From DASUPK01 sp963843085 (lineage in GTDB: Bacteria; Actinomycetota; Thermoleophilia; Solirubrobacterales; 70-9): DNA of 64,000 bases. The position numbers and the translations under genes are program-made. Under the pieces are notes generated by a model. That model was given only the letters and a program-made list of their open reading frames with translations. It searched no databases and had not been told where the DNA came from. Location of the stretch: assembly GCA_963843085.1 (NCBI GenBank), contig CAWJJG010000011.1, forward strand, positions 930,001 to 994,000, read 5' to 3'. Positions 9,024 through 18,222 of the stretch are shown here, piece after piece; within the stretch, counting starts at the first letter, position 1, and each line of letters opens with the position of its first letter.

Positions 9024-10027
9024 CAGAGCAGCCTCCCGATCCGGCTCGGAAACGGATAGCCCCTGCTCAGCTGCTCTGAGAAGGCCGGCGGGGCCACGGT
9101 CCTGCCGCGCTGGACGCGCCGCCGCTTTCGCAGGGTCCCGGGGATCATCCGCGCGAACGAGGCGAAGGCGCTCAGGACCCGGCGGGCGTAGCCCTCCCGT
9201 CGCCCGGCCATCAGCGCTCCCCAGTTGTAGAGGGCGATCTTCGGCATCGCCCGCAGCAGCACCGAGCTCGGCATGTCCTTGAGCAGCGTGACCAGGCCGT
9301 TCCGCACCAGATAGAAGCGCGGCAGGTCGGTCGCCGGCCCGACGGTCCCGCCCCGGACGTGGAAGGCCTTCGGTTCGGGCACGAAGAGGCCCGAGTAGCC
9401 GAGCAGCAGCATCCTCAGGCAGACGTCTCCGTCCTCGCAGTAGAGGAAGTAGTCCTCGTCGAACCGGCCGGCCTCGTCGAGCGCCGCCCGACGATAGAGC
9501 GCCGCGGCGGCCGAGACGACCGGCGTCGCCCGCCGTTCGTCGTACTGTCCCTCATCGCGCTCGTCGAGCCCGCGGGGCTCGAACCGGCCGCACGTGTAGA
9601 AGTCATGTCCCGCCTGCTCGATCACATCCCGATCGTCGAACCGCATGATCTTGCCCGTGACGAATCCGAGTCGCGGGTCGCGGTCGAGCTCGGAGACCAG
9701 GAGATCGAGCCAGTCCGGTGAGAGCTCGATGTCGGTGTTGAGCAGAGCCACGTACGGACCCCTGGCCGCGGCGATGCCGGGATTGACGGCACCCGAGAAG
9801 CCGCGGTTCTCGCCGAGCTCGATGAGCCTGGCGTCGGGCCAGCGCTCCCGCACGTGCGCTACCGAGCCGTCGGAGGAGCCGTTGTCGACGACGATCACCT
9901 CGAAGTCGCGGAAGCTCTGCTCGGCCAGGGTGTCCCGGACCATGTCGAGGAACGTCAGCCCCTCGCGCGGCGTCGCGCCGTCGCGGTTCGGGATCACGAT
10001 CGAGACCTTCGGCTCGGAGGCGGCCAT
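9023..10027 (-). CDS. Glycosyltransferase family 2 (rhamnosyltransferase-like)
   Basis: 334 residues from an ATG at 10027. GT-A domain from the start: VSIVIPNRDG, VIVVDNGSSDGS, ENRGFSGAVNPGI, LLNTDIELSPDWL (the DxD-like motif is NTD) and later DEDYFLYCEDGDVCLR with the likely catalytic Asp. This pattern is close to WbbL-like rhamnosyltransferases. The C-terminus is basic (RKRRRVQRGR), suiting peripheral membrane attachment. A longer frame exists upstream but is antisense to the divergent GT4 gene. Confidence 0.85.
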   Translation of the reverse strand: MAASEPKVSIVIPNRDGATPREGLTFLDMVRDTLAEQSFRDFEVIVVDNGSSDGSVAHVRERWPDARLIELGENRGFSGAVNPGIAAARGPYVALLNTDIELSPDWLDLLVSELDRDPRLGFVTGKIMRFDDRDVIEQAGHDFYTCGRFEPRGLDERDEGQYDERRATPVVSAAAALYRRAALDEAGRFDEDYFLYCEDGDVCLRMLLLGYSGLFVPEPKAFHVRGGTVGPATDLPRFYLVRNGLVTLLKDMPSSVLLRAMPKIALYNWGALMAGRREGYARRVLSAFASFARMIPGTLRKRRRVQRGRTVAPPAFSEQLSRGYPFPSRIGRLL

Positions 10028-10054
10028 GTCGTCGGCGTGTATAGCGGGGCGCGG

Positions 10055-11287
10055 ATGAGCGCGCTGCGAGTCTGCATCGACGCCCGCATCGACACCGGGA
10101 GATTCGGCGGTGTGGAGCAGGTCGTGATCGGCATCGCCTCTGGCCTGTCCCGGCTCCTCGACGGCGACGAGGAGTTCCTCTTCCTGACCCACCCCGAGCA
10201 CGAGCAATGGCTGCTCCCGTACATGGAGGGTCCGTGTCGCCGGCTTCACCCCCGGCTTGGATATACGCGGCGGAAGGCCCGCGCCGTCAGGCAGGCGCTG
10301 CGGGAGCGCCAACCCGTGGTCGGGGCCCGTCACTCGATTCGCGACTCCGACGGGACCGTCGAGGAGGAGGGCATCGACGTCATCCACTTCCCGTTTCAGG
10401 ACGCCTTCGCCACCGACGTGCCGAGCCTCTACCAGCCGCATGACCTCCAGCACGTCCACCTGCCCGAGAACTTCTCGCGCTGGGCCTACGAGCGCAGGGA
10501 GACGATCTACCGCACCCATTGCGAACGCGCGAAGGCGGTCGTGGCGATGACCTCCTGGGGTCGCCGCGACTTCATCGAGAGCTACGACCTATCGGAGGAG
10601 AAGGTCTGGGTCGTGCCGGGAGCATCGGTCCTGCCGGAGTACCCGTCGCCGGGCGCCGAGGACCTGGAGGAGATTCGCGCGCGGCTCGCGCTGCCCGCCG
10701 ACTTCCTGCTCTACCCGGCGAAGCCCTGGCCGCACAAGAACCACGAGGCGCTGCTCGAGGCGCTCGCATTGATCCGTGAGCGGACGGGCGAGACGATCCC
10801 ATTGGTCTGCTCGGGGGGCGCCGCTCGCGAGTTCGATCGGGTCCAGGCTCGCGCCCGCGACCTCGGCCTCGAGGCCACGACGATCTTCCCCGGGTTCGTC
10901 AGCACCAAGGAGCTCCGCGGCCTCTACCAGCTCGCCACGGCGCTCGTGTTCCCCAGCCGCTTCGAGGGCTGGGGGCTCCCGGTCTGCGAGGCGTTCTCGG
11001 CCGGACTCCCGGTCGCCTCCTCCTCGGCCACCGGGCTGCCCGACCTGGTCGGCGACGCCGGTTTGATCTTCGACCCGGAGAGCACCGAGCAGATCGCGGA
11101 TGCGACGCAGCGGATCTGGATCGACGAGCCACTGCGGCGGGATCTGGCGAACCGAGGCCGGCAGCGCGACCAGCTCTTCAGCTGGGAGAAGACCGCGCGC
11201 CTCTTCCGCGCCCACTATCGCCGGATCGGCGGGCGGAGCCTTGCAGAGGAAGACCGTATCCTTCTGGCGGCTCCGCCTCCCGCCTGA
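10055..11287 (+). CDS. Glycosyltransferase family 4
   Basis: 410 residues from the ATG at 10055. GT-B fold retaining transferase: N-terminal acceptor domain, then FLLYPAKPWPHKNHEALLEA (phosphate-binding start of the donor domain), GFVSTKELRGLYQLA, and FPSRFEGWGLPVCEAFSAG with the E-x7-E motif. Begins 27 bases from the divergent GT2 start, so a shared promoter region is likely. The residues RHSIRDSDGTVEEEG form a charged insert between the domains. Sugar specificity unknown. Confidence 0.85.
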   Translation: MSALRVCIDARIDTGRFGGVEQVVIGIASGLSRLLDGDEEFLFLTHPEHEQWLLPYMEGPCRRLHPRLGYTRRKARAVRQALRERQPVVGARHSIRDSDGTVEEEGIDVIHFPFQDAFATDVPSLYQPHDLQHVHLPENFSRWAYERRETIYRTHCERAKAVVAMTSWGRRDFIESYDLSEEKVWVVPGASVLPEYPSPGAEDLEEIRARLALPADFLLYPAKPWPHKNHEALLEALALIRERTGETIPLVCSGGAAREFDRVQARARDLGLEATTIFPGFVSTKELRGLYQLATALVFPSRFEGWGLPVCEAFSAGLPVASSSATGLPDLVGDAGLIFDPESTEQIADATQRIWIDEPLRRDLANRGRQRDQLFSWEKTARLFRAHYRRIGGRSLAEEDRILLAAPPPA

Positions 11288-11306
11288 GCGCAGGCCTTTT
11301 CGCGAC

Positions 11307-11630
11307 ATGGACACCGGATCCGACAAGGGCGCAGTCTCCGTGCTCCAGCGCGCGCTGGTGGGTCTGCTCTCTGCCCTGCGCCGGATGCTCGGCACGATCA
11401 ACCAGGTGGTCTTCCGGGACCGCCTGCAGCACATCGATCAGCAGACCGAGCGGCTCGGGTCGGCCTCGGTCGAGGCGGTGACGCACCTGGGCGGAGAGGT
11501 CCGCGCGCTCGACGCCCGCCTGGCGGCGATCGAGCGCGAGCTCGTCGCCCTGCGCGAGCTGATCGAGCGCCGCGAGCGCTCCGGCGACGAGGACGACGAG
11601 CCTGTCGAGGCCCGTCCCCACGCCGGCTAG
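11307..11630 (+). CDS. Small coiled-coil protein of unknown function
   Basis: 107 residues, ATG at 11307. A short amphipathic start (SVLQRALVGLLSALRRMLG) is followed by heptad-rich sequence (LGGEVRALDARLAAIERELVALRELIERRE) predicted to form a coiled coil, and an acidic tail. It sits between two GT4 genes with 19- and 5-base gaps and so is in their operon. It may be an assembly or anchoring partner of the transferases; no family recognised. Confidence 0.7.
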   Translation: MDTGSDKGAVSVLQRALVGLLSALRRMLGTINQVVFRDRLQHIDQQTERLGSASVEAVTHLGGEVRALDARLAAIERELVALRELIERRERSGDEDDEPVEARPHAG

Positions 11631-11635
11631 TTCTG

Positions 11636-12829
11636 ATGGCTCTCGATCCGGGGTCCGTCTGGCTCGACGCTCGCGGGACCCAGAGCGTCGGCCACGCCGA
11701 GCGCGGCATCGCCCGCTATGTGACCGAGCACGCCCGTGCCCTGCTGGAGCTTGCCCCCGAGACCATCGGCGGGATCGGGCTCAGCCCCGATGTGCCGGTG
11801 CCCCCGACGGCCGAGCCGCTCCGCGACTCCGGCAAGTCGGCCTGGCAGACGCGCGATCGGGGGCCCGCCGGCGGCGTTCCGCCGCTCTACCACGTGATGT
11901 CGCCGTTCGAGGCCGAGCTCGACCTCGATCAGATCTGGCCGCGCTGGAGCCGCGACTCCCGCCTCGTGATCACCCTGTACGACCTGATCCCGCTGATCAT
12001 GCGCGAGCGCTACAACGCGGATTGGGGGTACATGGCGACGGCGTGGATCGCGCGCCTGGGCCTGCTCGGGTCCGCGCAGCAGATCCTGACCATCTCCCAG
12101 CAGACCGCCGACGACGCGATGGAGCACCTCAACGTGCCGGAGGAGCGGATCACGGTGATCGACTCCGGCGTCTCGGATCGGTTCTCAGCACTCGTCGCCA
12201 CCCGCCGGGACGCGGATTCGATCCTGCACGCGGAGCTGCCGAAGGTACGCCCCGGCTTCCTGCTGTACGTCGGCGGCGTCGACTACCGCAAGAACCTCGA
12301 GGGCGCGATCCGCGGCTACGCCGAGCTGCCCCCGGAGGTGCGCGACGCCCACCAGCTCGTCATCGCCTGCAACCTGGCCGCCCATCTGCGCTTCAGCCTG
12401 CGCATCTTCGCCCGCCGCCTCGGCATCGAGTCCCGGAACCTGCTGCTCACCGGCTTCGTCTCCGACCGCGTCCTGGCCGCGCTCTACCGCAGCTGCGAGC
12501 TCTTCGTCTTCCCGTCGCTCTACGAGGGCGCGGGGCTGCCAATCCTCGAGGCGATGACCTGCGACGCCCCGGTCGCATCCAGCAACGCCTCCGCGATGCC
12601 GGAGCTCCTCGGCGACCTCGACGCGACCTTCGATCCGACCGACCCCGGTGACATCGCCCGCTGCATCCTCGACGCACTCCAGACGCCCGGGAAGCTCGAC
12701 GCGCTGCGCGAGCGCTCCCGCCGGCGGGTCGCCCTCCACACCTGGAAGCGGGTGGCGAAGCGGACGCTCGACGGCTATGAGCGGGCACTCGAGACGCCCT
12801 TCGAGCGCGTGGAGCTCGCGGTCCCGTGA
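11636..12829 (+). CDS. Glycosyltransferase family 4
   Basis: 397 residues. The N-terminal region WLDARGTQSVGHAERGIARY and LYDLIPLIMRERY are typical of the WbpY/mannosyltransferase-like GT4 proteins. Donor domain: FLLYVGGVDYRKNLEGAIRG, GFVSDRVLAALYRSCELFVFPSLYEGAGLPILEAM with the two conserved Glu. Stop overlaps the GTG of the GMD-like gene (GTGA), which suggests a GDP-sugar donor made next door. That link is inference. Confidence 0.87.
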   Translation: MALDPGSVWLDARGTQSVGHAERGIARYVTEHARALLELAPETIGGIGLSPDVPVPPTAEPLRDSGKSAWQTRDRGPAGGVPPLYHVMSPFEAELDLDQIWPRWSRDSRLVITLYDLIPLIMRERYNADWGYMATAWIARLGLLGSAQQILTISQQTADDAMEHLNVPEERITVIDSGVSDRFSALVATRRDADSILHAELPKVRPGFLLYVGGVDYRKNLEGAIRGYAELPPEVRDAHQLVIACNLAAHLRFSLRIFARRLGIESRNLLLTGFVSDRVLAALYRSCELFVFPSLYEGAGLPILEAMTCDAPVASSNASAMPELLGDLDATFDPTDPGDIARCILDALQTPGKLDALRERSRRRVALHTWKRVAKRTLDGYERALETPFERVELAVP

Positions 12830-13785
12830 AGCGCGCCCTGATCACGGGCATCAGCGGGCAGGACGGGAGCTATCTGGCCGAGCTGCTGCTCGAGAAGGGC
12901 TACGAGGTCCATGGGCTGATCCATGGATCCACCGACCGCCGCTTCGAGCGTCTCGAGGCGATCGTCGACCGCCTCAGCCTCCACTCCGGCGACCTCCTCG
13001 ACGAGTCCTCCCTGGTCGACGTGCTGCGGCGATCGCAACCGGACGAGGTCTACAACCTGGCCGCGATGTCCTCGGTGGCGGAGTCGTGGCGGCTGGCCGT
13101 CGCGACCGCCGAGTACACGGCGGTCGGGGTCACCAGGCTGCTCGAGGGCATCCGCGAGGTCTGCCCGGAAGCGCGCTTCTACCAGGCCTCCTCCTCGGAG
13201 ATGTTCGGGCGCTCCCGCGAGACCCCGCAGAGCGAGAGCACGCCGTTCTACCCCCGCAGCCCGTACGGGGTCGCGAAGGTGTACGGCCACTTCATCACCG
13301 TCAACTACCGCGAGAGCTTCGGTCTCCACACGAGCTCCGGGATCCTCTTCAACCACGAGAGCCCCCGGCGGGGCGAGTCCTTCGTCACGCGCCGGATCAG
13401 CCAGGGCGTCGCGCGGATCAAGCTCGGGCTTGCGAACGAGCTCGTCCTCGGCAACCTCGAGGCGCGACGCGACTGGGGCTACGCCAAGGAGTACGTCGAA
13501 GCGATGTGGCTGATGCTCCAGCAGGAGCAGGCCACGGACTTCGTGATCGGTACCGGCGTCGCCCACTCGGTCGATGACTTCGTCGAGGCGGCGTTTGCCT
13601 GTGTCGACCTGCGGCGCGAGGACCACGTGCGAATCGACCAGGACCTGGTCCGGCCGGCGGACATCGAGGAGGTCGTCGCCGACCCGCGCAAGGCGAGGGA
13701 GGAGCTCGGCTGGGAGGCCGAGGTCTCCTTCGAGGAGGTGGTCGAGCTGATGGTCAGGGCGGACCTCGACGCCCTGGGGGTCTGA
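12826..13785 (+). CDS. GDP-mannose 4,6-dehydratase-like protein (short form)
   Basis: 319 residues from GTG 12826. TGISGQDGSYLAELLLEKGYEV is the GMD nucleotide-binding start; ASSSEMFG and YGVAK carry the catalytic Ser/Glu and Tyr/Lys; FNHESPRRGE and FVTRRI are GMD-specific. GMD converts GDP-mannose to GDP-4-keto-6-deoxymannose. It is about 35 residues shorter than the canonical copy at 42687 and differs around HGSTDRRFERLEAI, where GMD usually has an RRSSxxNTxRI motif, so it may act on a different substrate (for example GDP-4-keto-6-deoxy sugar reduction by Rmd-like enzymes). Its stop lies inside a palindrome. Confidence 0.8.
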   Translation: MKRALITGISGQDGSYLAELLLEKGYEVHGLIHGSTDRRFERLEAIVDRLSLHSGDLLDESSLVDVLRRSQPDEVYNLAAMSSVAESWRLAVATAEYTAVGVTRLLEGIREVCPEARFYQASSSEMFGRSRETPQSESTPFYPRSPYGVAKVYGHFITVNYRESFGLHTSSGILFNHESPRRGESFVTRRISQGVARIKLGLANELVLGNLEARRDWGYAKEYVEAMWLMLQQEQATDFVIGTGVAHSVDDFVEAAFACVDLRREDHVRIDQDLVRPADIEEVVADPRKAREELGWEAEVSFEEVVELMVRADLDALGV

Positions 13786-13816
13786 CCCCTTCATTGAGGG
13801 GTCTGACCCCTCAATG
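13776..13816. terminator. Repeated GGGGTCTGACCCC palindrome between convergent genes
   Basis: GGGGTCTGACCCCT occurs twice, 21 bases apart (13776-13790 and 13797-13811). The second copy is the centre of a longer perfect inverted repeat, 13792-13816, with 12-base arms (CATTGAGGGGTC and its complement) around a single central base. The first copy contains the stop codon of the GMD-like gene and the second contains the stop of the convergent methyltransferase. It would form a strong hairpin in both transcripts, so it probably serves as a bidirectional terminator; there is no long T run. Confidence 0.6.
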
Positions 13817-14782
13817 GTTGCGGTTGAGTCTGCGCCGGCCCCACTCGACCGCCGGGTAGGCCCTTCTCTTCAGCTTCTCCGTGGCCGAGACCGTCGGCGG
13901 CAGCTCCGGCGAGCGCCGCCGCCACTCCGTCGAGCTCAGTCCCGACTTGACGAGGGCGACGTGGACGCTGGTCCAGAGGAACTGCTCGTGCCGGAGGACC
14001 AGGTGGGGATAGCGGCTCCAGCCCCGGATGCCCGCCTCCTGATCCGCGATCGCATCGCTCATCTCGACGGCCGTCGCCCGCGTCTCGTCGGAGATCTGCA
14101 GGCTCATCGGCGTGGCGGGATCCCACCAGAGACCGTCGAGCAGCAGCGCCCGCAACTCCGGCTCGTCGAAGCGAAGCAATCCGGGATAGCCGATGCGATC
14201 GCCCTCGAGCCGGAACTCGGTCGCCAGCGCGAGGATCCCGCCCGGCCGCAGCACGCGGTGCATCTCCTCCACGGCGCGGCGGACATCCGGGAAGTCGCCG
14301 AAGTGCTCGATCGAGCTCGACGAGAAGATCGCGTCGAATGACTCGTCCTCGAAGGAGAGGTCGAGCGCGTCCATGTGCTTGACGGTGAGGCGCTCCGGAT
14401 TCCACTCCTCGTCCCAGTAGCGCCCGGGGTCCGTGAGCATGTCGGCGCTGGAGTCGCTGCCGGACCAGTTGTCCTCGGTCCGGTAGAGGTCGGTTGCGAC
14501 GACCTCGCCGACGTGCCGGGTGAGCCAGTAGACCGTCGCCTCGCGGCCCGCGCCCACGCCGAGCACCCTGGCGTCATCGCGGAGCACACCGAGCGAGCGG
14601 AACGCCCGGAGGGTCATGGCGACCTCCCAGTACTTGCGGTATTCGCGCCCCGACGGGAACTCAGGATCGCCGAAGTGCTCGCGATCCGAGGAGTAGACGT
14701 CGCGAATCAGCTCCCTCAACGCCGGATCGGAGAAGTCGCCCAGCTCGCACAGCTTGCAGTGGCTCAGAACCCGGTCGGCCAT
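13811..14782 (-). CDS. Class I SAM-dependent methyltransferase
   Basis: 323 residues. SAM-binding motif VLGVGAGREATVYWLT in the middle, then VVATDLY, FDAIFSSSSIEHFGDF and LRPGGILALATEF, the standard order for class I methyltransferases. The N-terminus has CKLCELGDF, a CxxC pair. The C-terminal third (after about 240) is specific to this group and basic at the end. It stands alone on the minus strand between plus-strand operons; its target is presumably a glycan but is not known. Confidence 0.8.
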   Translation of the reverse strand: MADRVLSHCKLCELGDFSDPALRELIRDVYSSDREHFGDPEFPSGREYRKYWEVAMTLRAFRSLGVLRDDARVLGVGAGREATVYWLTRHVGEVVATDLYRTEDNWSGSDSSADMLTDPGRYWDEEWNPERLTVKHMDALDLSFEDESFDAIFSSSSIEHFGDFPDVRRAVEEMHRVLRPGGILALATEFRLEGDRIGYPGLLRFDEPELRALLLDGLWWDPATPMSLQISDETRATAVEMSDAIADQEAGIRGWSRYPHLVLRHEQFLWTSVHVALVKSGLSSTEWRRRSPELPPTVSATEKLKRRAYPAVEWGRRRLNRNH

Positions 14783-14843
14783 CGGGCCAATCTATCCGTG
14801 CCATCGCTCAATCAGCGCCCTAGACTCCCCGGCCGAGGCAGCG

Positions 14844-16019
14844 ATGAGCGGCATCTCCGTACCTGAAATCGCCGAGCGGCCGGCGGATTCCTCGATTCTC
14901 GAAGTCTCCGTCGTGATCCCCTGCCTGAACGAGGCCGAGTCGATCGTGGCCTGCGTGCGCGCGGCGAGCAAGGCTCTCGATGGGGGTGGCTATACCGGCG
15001 AGGTCCTGGTGGTCGACAACGGCTCGACCGACGGCAGCGGAGAGCTCGCGGCCGGGGCGGGCGCGAGGGTCGTCCTGCAGCCGCGGCGCGGCTACGGCAA
15101 CGCCTATCTCGCCGGCCTCGCCGCCGCGCGGGGCCGCTACATCGTGATGCTCGACGCCGACATGACCTACGACGCCAACGAGCTGCCCCGCTTCGTCGCC
15201 GCGCTCGAGGACGGCGGCGACATCGTCCTCGGCGACCGAATGAAGAGCATCCAGCCCGGCGCGATGCCCTGGCTGCACCGCCACGTCGGCAACCCCGTGC
15301 TCACCGGGCTCCTCAACAGCCTCTTCGGCACCGAGGTGAACGACGCCCACTGCGGAATGCGAGCCCTCCGGCGCGAGGTGCTCCCCAAGCTCGACCTACG
15401 GACGACCGGGATGGAGCTCGCGTCCGAGATGGTGATCCGGGCCGCGAAGGCGGGCCTCGACATCCGGCAGTTCCCGATCGAATACCACCCGCGCCAGGGC
15501 GAGTCGAAGCTCTCGACCTGGAGCGACGGCTGGCGGCACCTCCGCTTCCTGCTGATCCACAGCCCCCGTCATCTCTTCCTGATGCCCGGCACGGTCATGG
15601 TGGCCGCCGGGGCGCTGATCATGGCGATCGTCCTGACCGGCCTCTCGATCCTCGGCCGGGACTGGGGCATCCATGCGGAGATCGGGGGCTCGCTTCTCGT
15701 CGTCCTCGGGGTGCAGCTGCTTGCGCTGGGACTCTGCGCGCGGGCGTACGGCGTCTACTTCATGGGGGAGCAGGACGACTGGTTCGGGCGAATGCGGGTG
15801 CGCTACAGGCTCGAGCACGGACTGCTGATCGGCGGAGGGATCGCGCTCGCCGGGTTGATCTCGGGCAGTGTCCTGCTCGGCATGTGGATCGACAACGGCT
15901 TCGGCAGCCTCGCGGAGGGGCAGCTCGCCGTCCTCTCGGCCACCCTCGTCACGGTCGGGGCCCAGGTGTTCTTCACCTCGTTCCTGCTCTCGATAATCGG
16001 CCTGCGGCGACCCGAGTAG
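14844..16019 (+). CDS. Polyprenyl-phosphate-type glycosyltransferase family 2 with membrane domain
   Basis: 391 residues, ATG at 14844. GT2 domain: EVSVVIPCLNEAESI, VLVVDNGSTDGSGE, MLDADMTYDANEL (DAD metal site) and GMELASEMVI. Similar to dolichyl-phosphate mannose/glucose synthases. After about residue 245 come roughly four membrane segments (GTVMVAAGALIMAIVL, LLVVLGVQLLALGL, and two more near the end). It likely makes a lipid-linked sugar donor used by outward-facing transferases such as the large membrane proteins in this cluster. Confidence 0.85.
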   Translation: MSGISVPEIAERPADSSILEVSVVIPCLNEAESIVACVRAASKALDGGGYTGEVLVVDNGSTDGSGELAAGAGARVVLQPRRGYGNAYLAGLAAARGRYIVMLDADMTYDANELPRFVAALEDGGDIVLGDRMKSIQPGAMPWLHRHVGNPVLTGLLNSLFGTEVNDAHCGMRALRREVLPKLDLRTTGMELASEMVIRAAKAGLDIRQFPIEYHPRQGESKLSTWSDGWRHLRFLLIHSPRHLFLMPGTVMVAAGALIMAIVLTGLSILGRDWGIHAEIGGSLLVVLGVQLLALGLCARAYGVYFMGEQDDWFGRMRVRYRLEHGLLIGGGIALAGLISGSVLLGMWIDNGFGSLAEGQLAVLSATLVTVGAQVFFTSFLLSIIGLRRPE

Positions 16020-16022
16020 ACG

Positions 16023-16664
16023 ATGAGGCGCCGCTTGGTCGCCGGGGCCGCGGGAGTGATCCTGATCGCGGCGGCGGTAATTGCATTCGCCCTGGGCTCC
16101 AACCCGGTCAGGGCCGGGACGAACACCGTCGAGCCCGTCTACCCGAGCGTCTTCCTCGGGCCGCACGCCCAGCACTGCCAGCGGGTCGGCCGGGTCCCCG
16201 CCGACGCGACCCGGCTACAGGTGATCGTCACCCGGCTGATCGAGGGAGCCCGGCGCCTCCGGGTGGAGATCCTCGACTCGGGCCACGTGGTCTCCAGCGG
16301 GACCGAGGTGGTGACCCCGGTCATCAACCGCATTCGGCTGCATCCGCGCACGTCGGCCGCCCATCGGGCACGGCTCTGCTTCTCGAACCCCGGCAAGGGA
16401 CGGATCGCCATCTCGGGCGCTCCGAAGCGGCTCCCCGGAGCACGCGGGAAGAACGGTGAGAGGCGACCCCTCGCGAGCGTGATCTTCCTCCGTCACGGCT
16501 CGGCCAGCTGGCTTTCCCAGGCCGGGGCGATCACCGACCGCTACGCGAACGCGCAGACCGACCCCCTGGGCGGGTGGTCCATCTGGGCCGCGGCGCTGCT
16601 CGCCATCTGCGCCGGCGGGCTCGCGATCTTCTCCGTCGTCGTACTTCCGGGCCGGCCCTCGTGA
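16023..16664 (+). CDS. Membrane-anchored protein of unknown function
   Basis: 213 residues. An N-terminal hydrophobic segment (LVAGAAGVILIAAAVIAFAL) and a C-terminal one (WSIWAAALLAICAGGLAIFSVVVL) flank a domain of about 140 residues outside the membrane with two lone Cys (QHCQ, RLCF) that could pair. Stop and start overlap the next gene (TGATG), which encodes a DUF2142 protein, so the two are probably a functional pair. No family recognised. Confidence 0.7.
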   Translation: MRRRLVAGAAGVILIAAAVIAFALGSNPVRAGTNTVEPVYPSVFLGPHAQHCQRVGRVPADATRLQVIVTRLIEGARRLRVEILDSGHVVSSGTEVVTPVINRIRLHPRTSAAHRARLCFSNPGKGRIAISGAPKRLPGARGKNGERRPLASVIFLRHGSASWLSQAGAITDRYANAQTDPLGGWSIWAAALLAICAGGLAIFSVVVLPGRPS

Positions 16665-18220
16665 TGGCGACCAAGGACCTGCTGCGGCGGACGCAGGAGA
16701 CGCGCGAGCGCAGGCCGGTCAGGGGATCGAACCCACCGCGCCGGCGCCTCCGCCTGCCGACGGCCGCCTGGGTGTGCTTCGGTGTCGCGGTCCTGAACGC
16801 GATCGCCTGGGGCCTGATCACGCCGCTCTTCCAGGTGCCGGACGAGCCCGGCCACTTCGCGTACGTGCAGCGCATCGCCGAGACGGGCAAGCCCCCGACG
16901 GGGAGGTTCGACATCCAGCACTTCTCGCAGGAGGAGCACCGCCTGATCGATGCGATGCGCTGGAAGGCAGTTCAGCGTCGCAGGGACGTCCGGGTGCCGG
17001 GAACCGCCATCTACCAGAAGCACCTCCAGCGAGACGTCAGCACGCTCTCCCACCGCTCGAACGACGGCGGGTACACGACCGACACCAACAACCCGCCCCT
17101 CTATTACTTCACGGCCGCCGGCGTCTACCACCTCTCGCCCTGGACGGCCCTTCCCGACCGGATGCACTTCCTCCGGCTCTTCTCCGCCCTGCTCGCCGGG
17201 TGCACCGTGCTCCTGATCTTCCTCTTCCTCAGGGAGCTGCTCCCCGCCACTCCGTGGGCGTGGACGGTCGGCGCCCTCGCGGTCGCCTTCCAGCCGATGT
17301 TCGCCTTCACCGCGAGCGGCGTGACGAGCGACACCATCCTCTACCTGGCGTCCGCGGGAATCTTCTACACGCTGGCGCTCGCCTTCCGGCGCGGTCTGAC
17401 GGTGCCTCGCGGCCTCGCCATCGGCGCGTTCAGCGCCCTCGGGATCCTCTCGAAGATGAACACGATCGGCCTCGCCCCCGGCATCGCGGTCGGGCTCGCC
17501 TTCCTGGTCGGCCGCGAGATGCGGAAGCGCCGTGGGGAGAGCTTCGACGGGGCGCTGGCGGCGCTCGCCGTCGTCCTCGTGCCCCTCGGGGCCTACATGC
17601 TGCTCAACTCGACCGTCTGGGACCGTGGCCTCTACTTCGGCCACGGCGGCGTCCAGGGACCGACGGGCATCCCGGTGCCGGGAGCGGCGGAGACGGCCTC
17701 GGCGACGCTTGGCGACGCGTTCAACTACATGTGGCAGTTCTATCTCCCTCGGCTGCCCTCGATGCACTCGATGTTCGCCTTCTATCCGCTGCGCGAAATC
17801 TGGTTCAACGGATTCATCGGCGAGTTCGGCTGGCTCGACACGAAGTTCGCCAACTGGGTTTACAACCTGGCCCTCGTGGTCGGCGTGGGGATCCTGGTCC
17901 TCGCCGGGCGGGAGCTTTACCGGGTGAGGAGCGTGATCCGCTCGCGGCTCGGTGAGCTGATCACCTACCTCACGCTGATCGCGGGGCTCCTGGTCCTGAT
18001 CGGCGCGGTGAGCTACATCGCCCGGATCGGCGGGGCCACCGGCTATGAGCAGCCGCGCTACCTGTTCCCGCTGATGGCCCTCTACGGCGCCCTGATCGCC
18101 ATCGCCGCCAGGGGAGCCGGCCGGCGCTACGGCCCCGCCGTCGGCGTGCTCTTCGTCTGCCTTGCGGTCGCGCACTCGGCGGCGGCGATGCTCCTGACGC
18201 TCACCCGGTTCTACGGCTGA
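16664..18220 (+). CDS. DUF2142 family polytopic membrane protein
   Basis: 518 residues from ATG 16664. The conserved TPLFQVPDEPGHFAYVQRIAE loop after the first membrane segment is the DUF2142 hallmark; the family is thought to be GT-C-like glycosyltransferases using polyprenyl-phosphate sugars. The Asp/Glu pair in PDEPGH would be the catalytic loop. About ten further membrane segments follow. The GT2 at 14844 upstream may supply its lipid-linked donor. Catalytic role is inference. Confidence 0.82.
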   Translation: MATKDLLRRTQETRERRPVRGSNPPRRRLRLPTAAWVCFGVAVLNAIAWGLITPLFQVPDEPGHFAYVQRIAETGKPPTGRFDIQHFSQEEHRLIDAMRWKAVQRRRDVRVPGTAIYQKHLQRDVSTLSHRSNDGGYTTDTNNPPLYYFTAAGVYHLSPWTALPDRMHFLRLFSALLAGCTVLLIFLFLRELLPATPWAWTVGALAVAFQPMFAFTASGVTSDTILYLASAGIFYTLALAFRRGLTVPRGLAIGAFSALGILSKMNTIGLAPGIAVGLAFLVGREMRKRRGESFDGALAALAVVLVPLGAYMLLNSTVWDRGLYFGHGGVQGPTGIPVPGAAETASATLGDAFNYMWQFYLPRLPSMHSMFAFYPLREIWFNGFIGEFGWLDTKFANWVYNLALVVGVGILVLAGRELYRVRSVIRSRLGELITYLTLIAGLLVLIGAVSYIARIGGATGYEQPRYLFPLMALYGALIAIAARGAGRRYGPAVGVLFVCLAVAHSAAAMLLTLTRFYG

Positions 18221-18222
18221 CC

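Noticed and set aside
9560..9600. tRNA-like string GGGGCTCGAACCGG
   Set aside because: It lies inside a glycosyltransferase gene and has no acceptor or anticodon stem.
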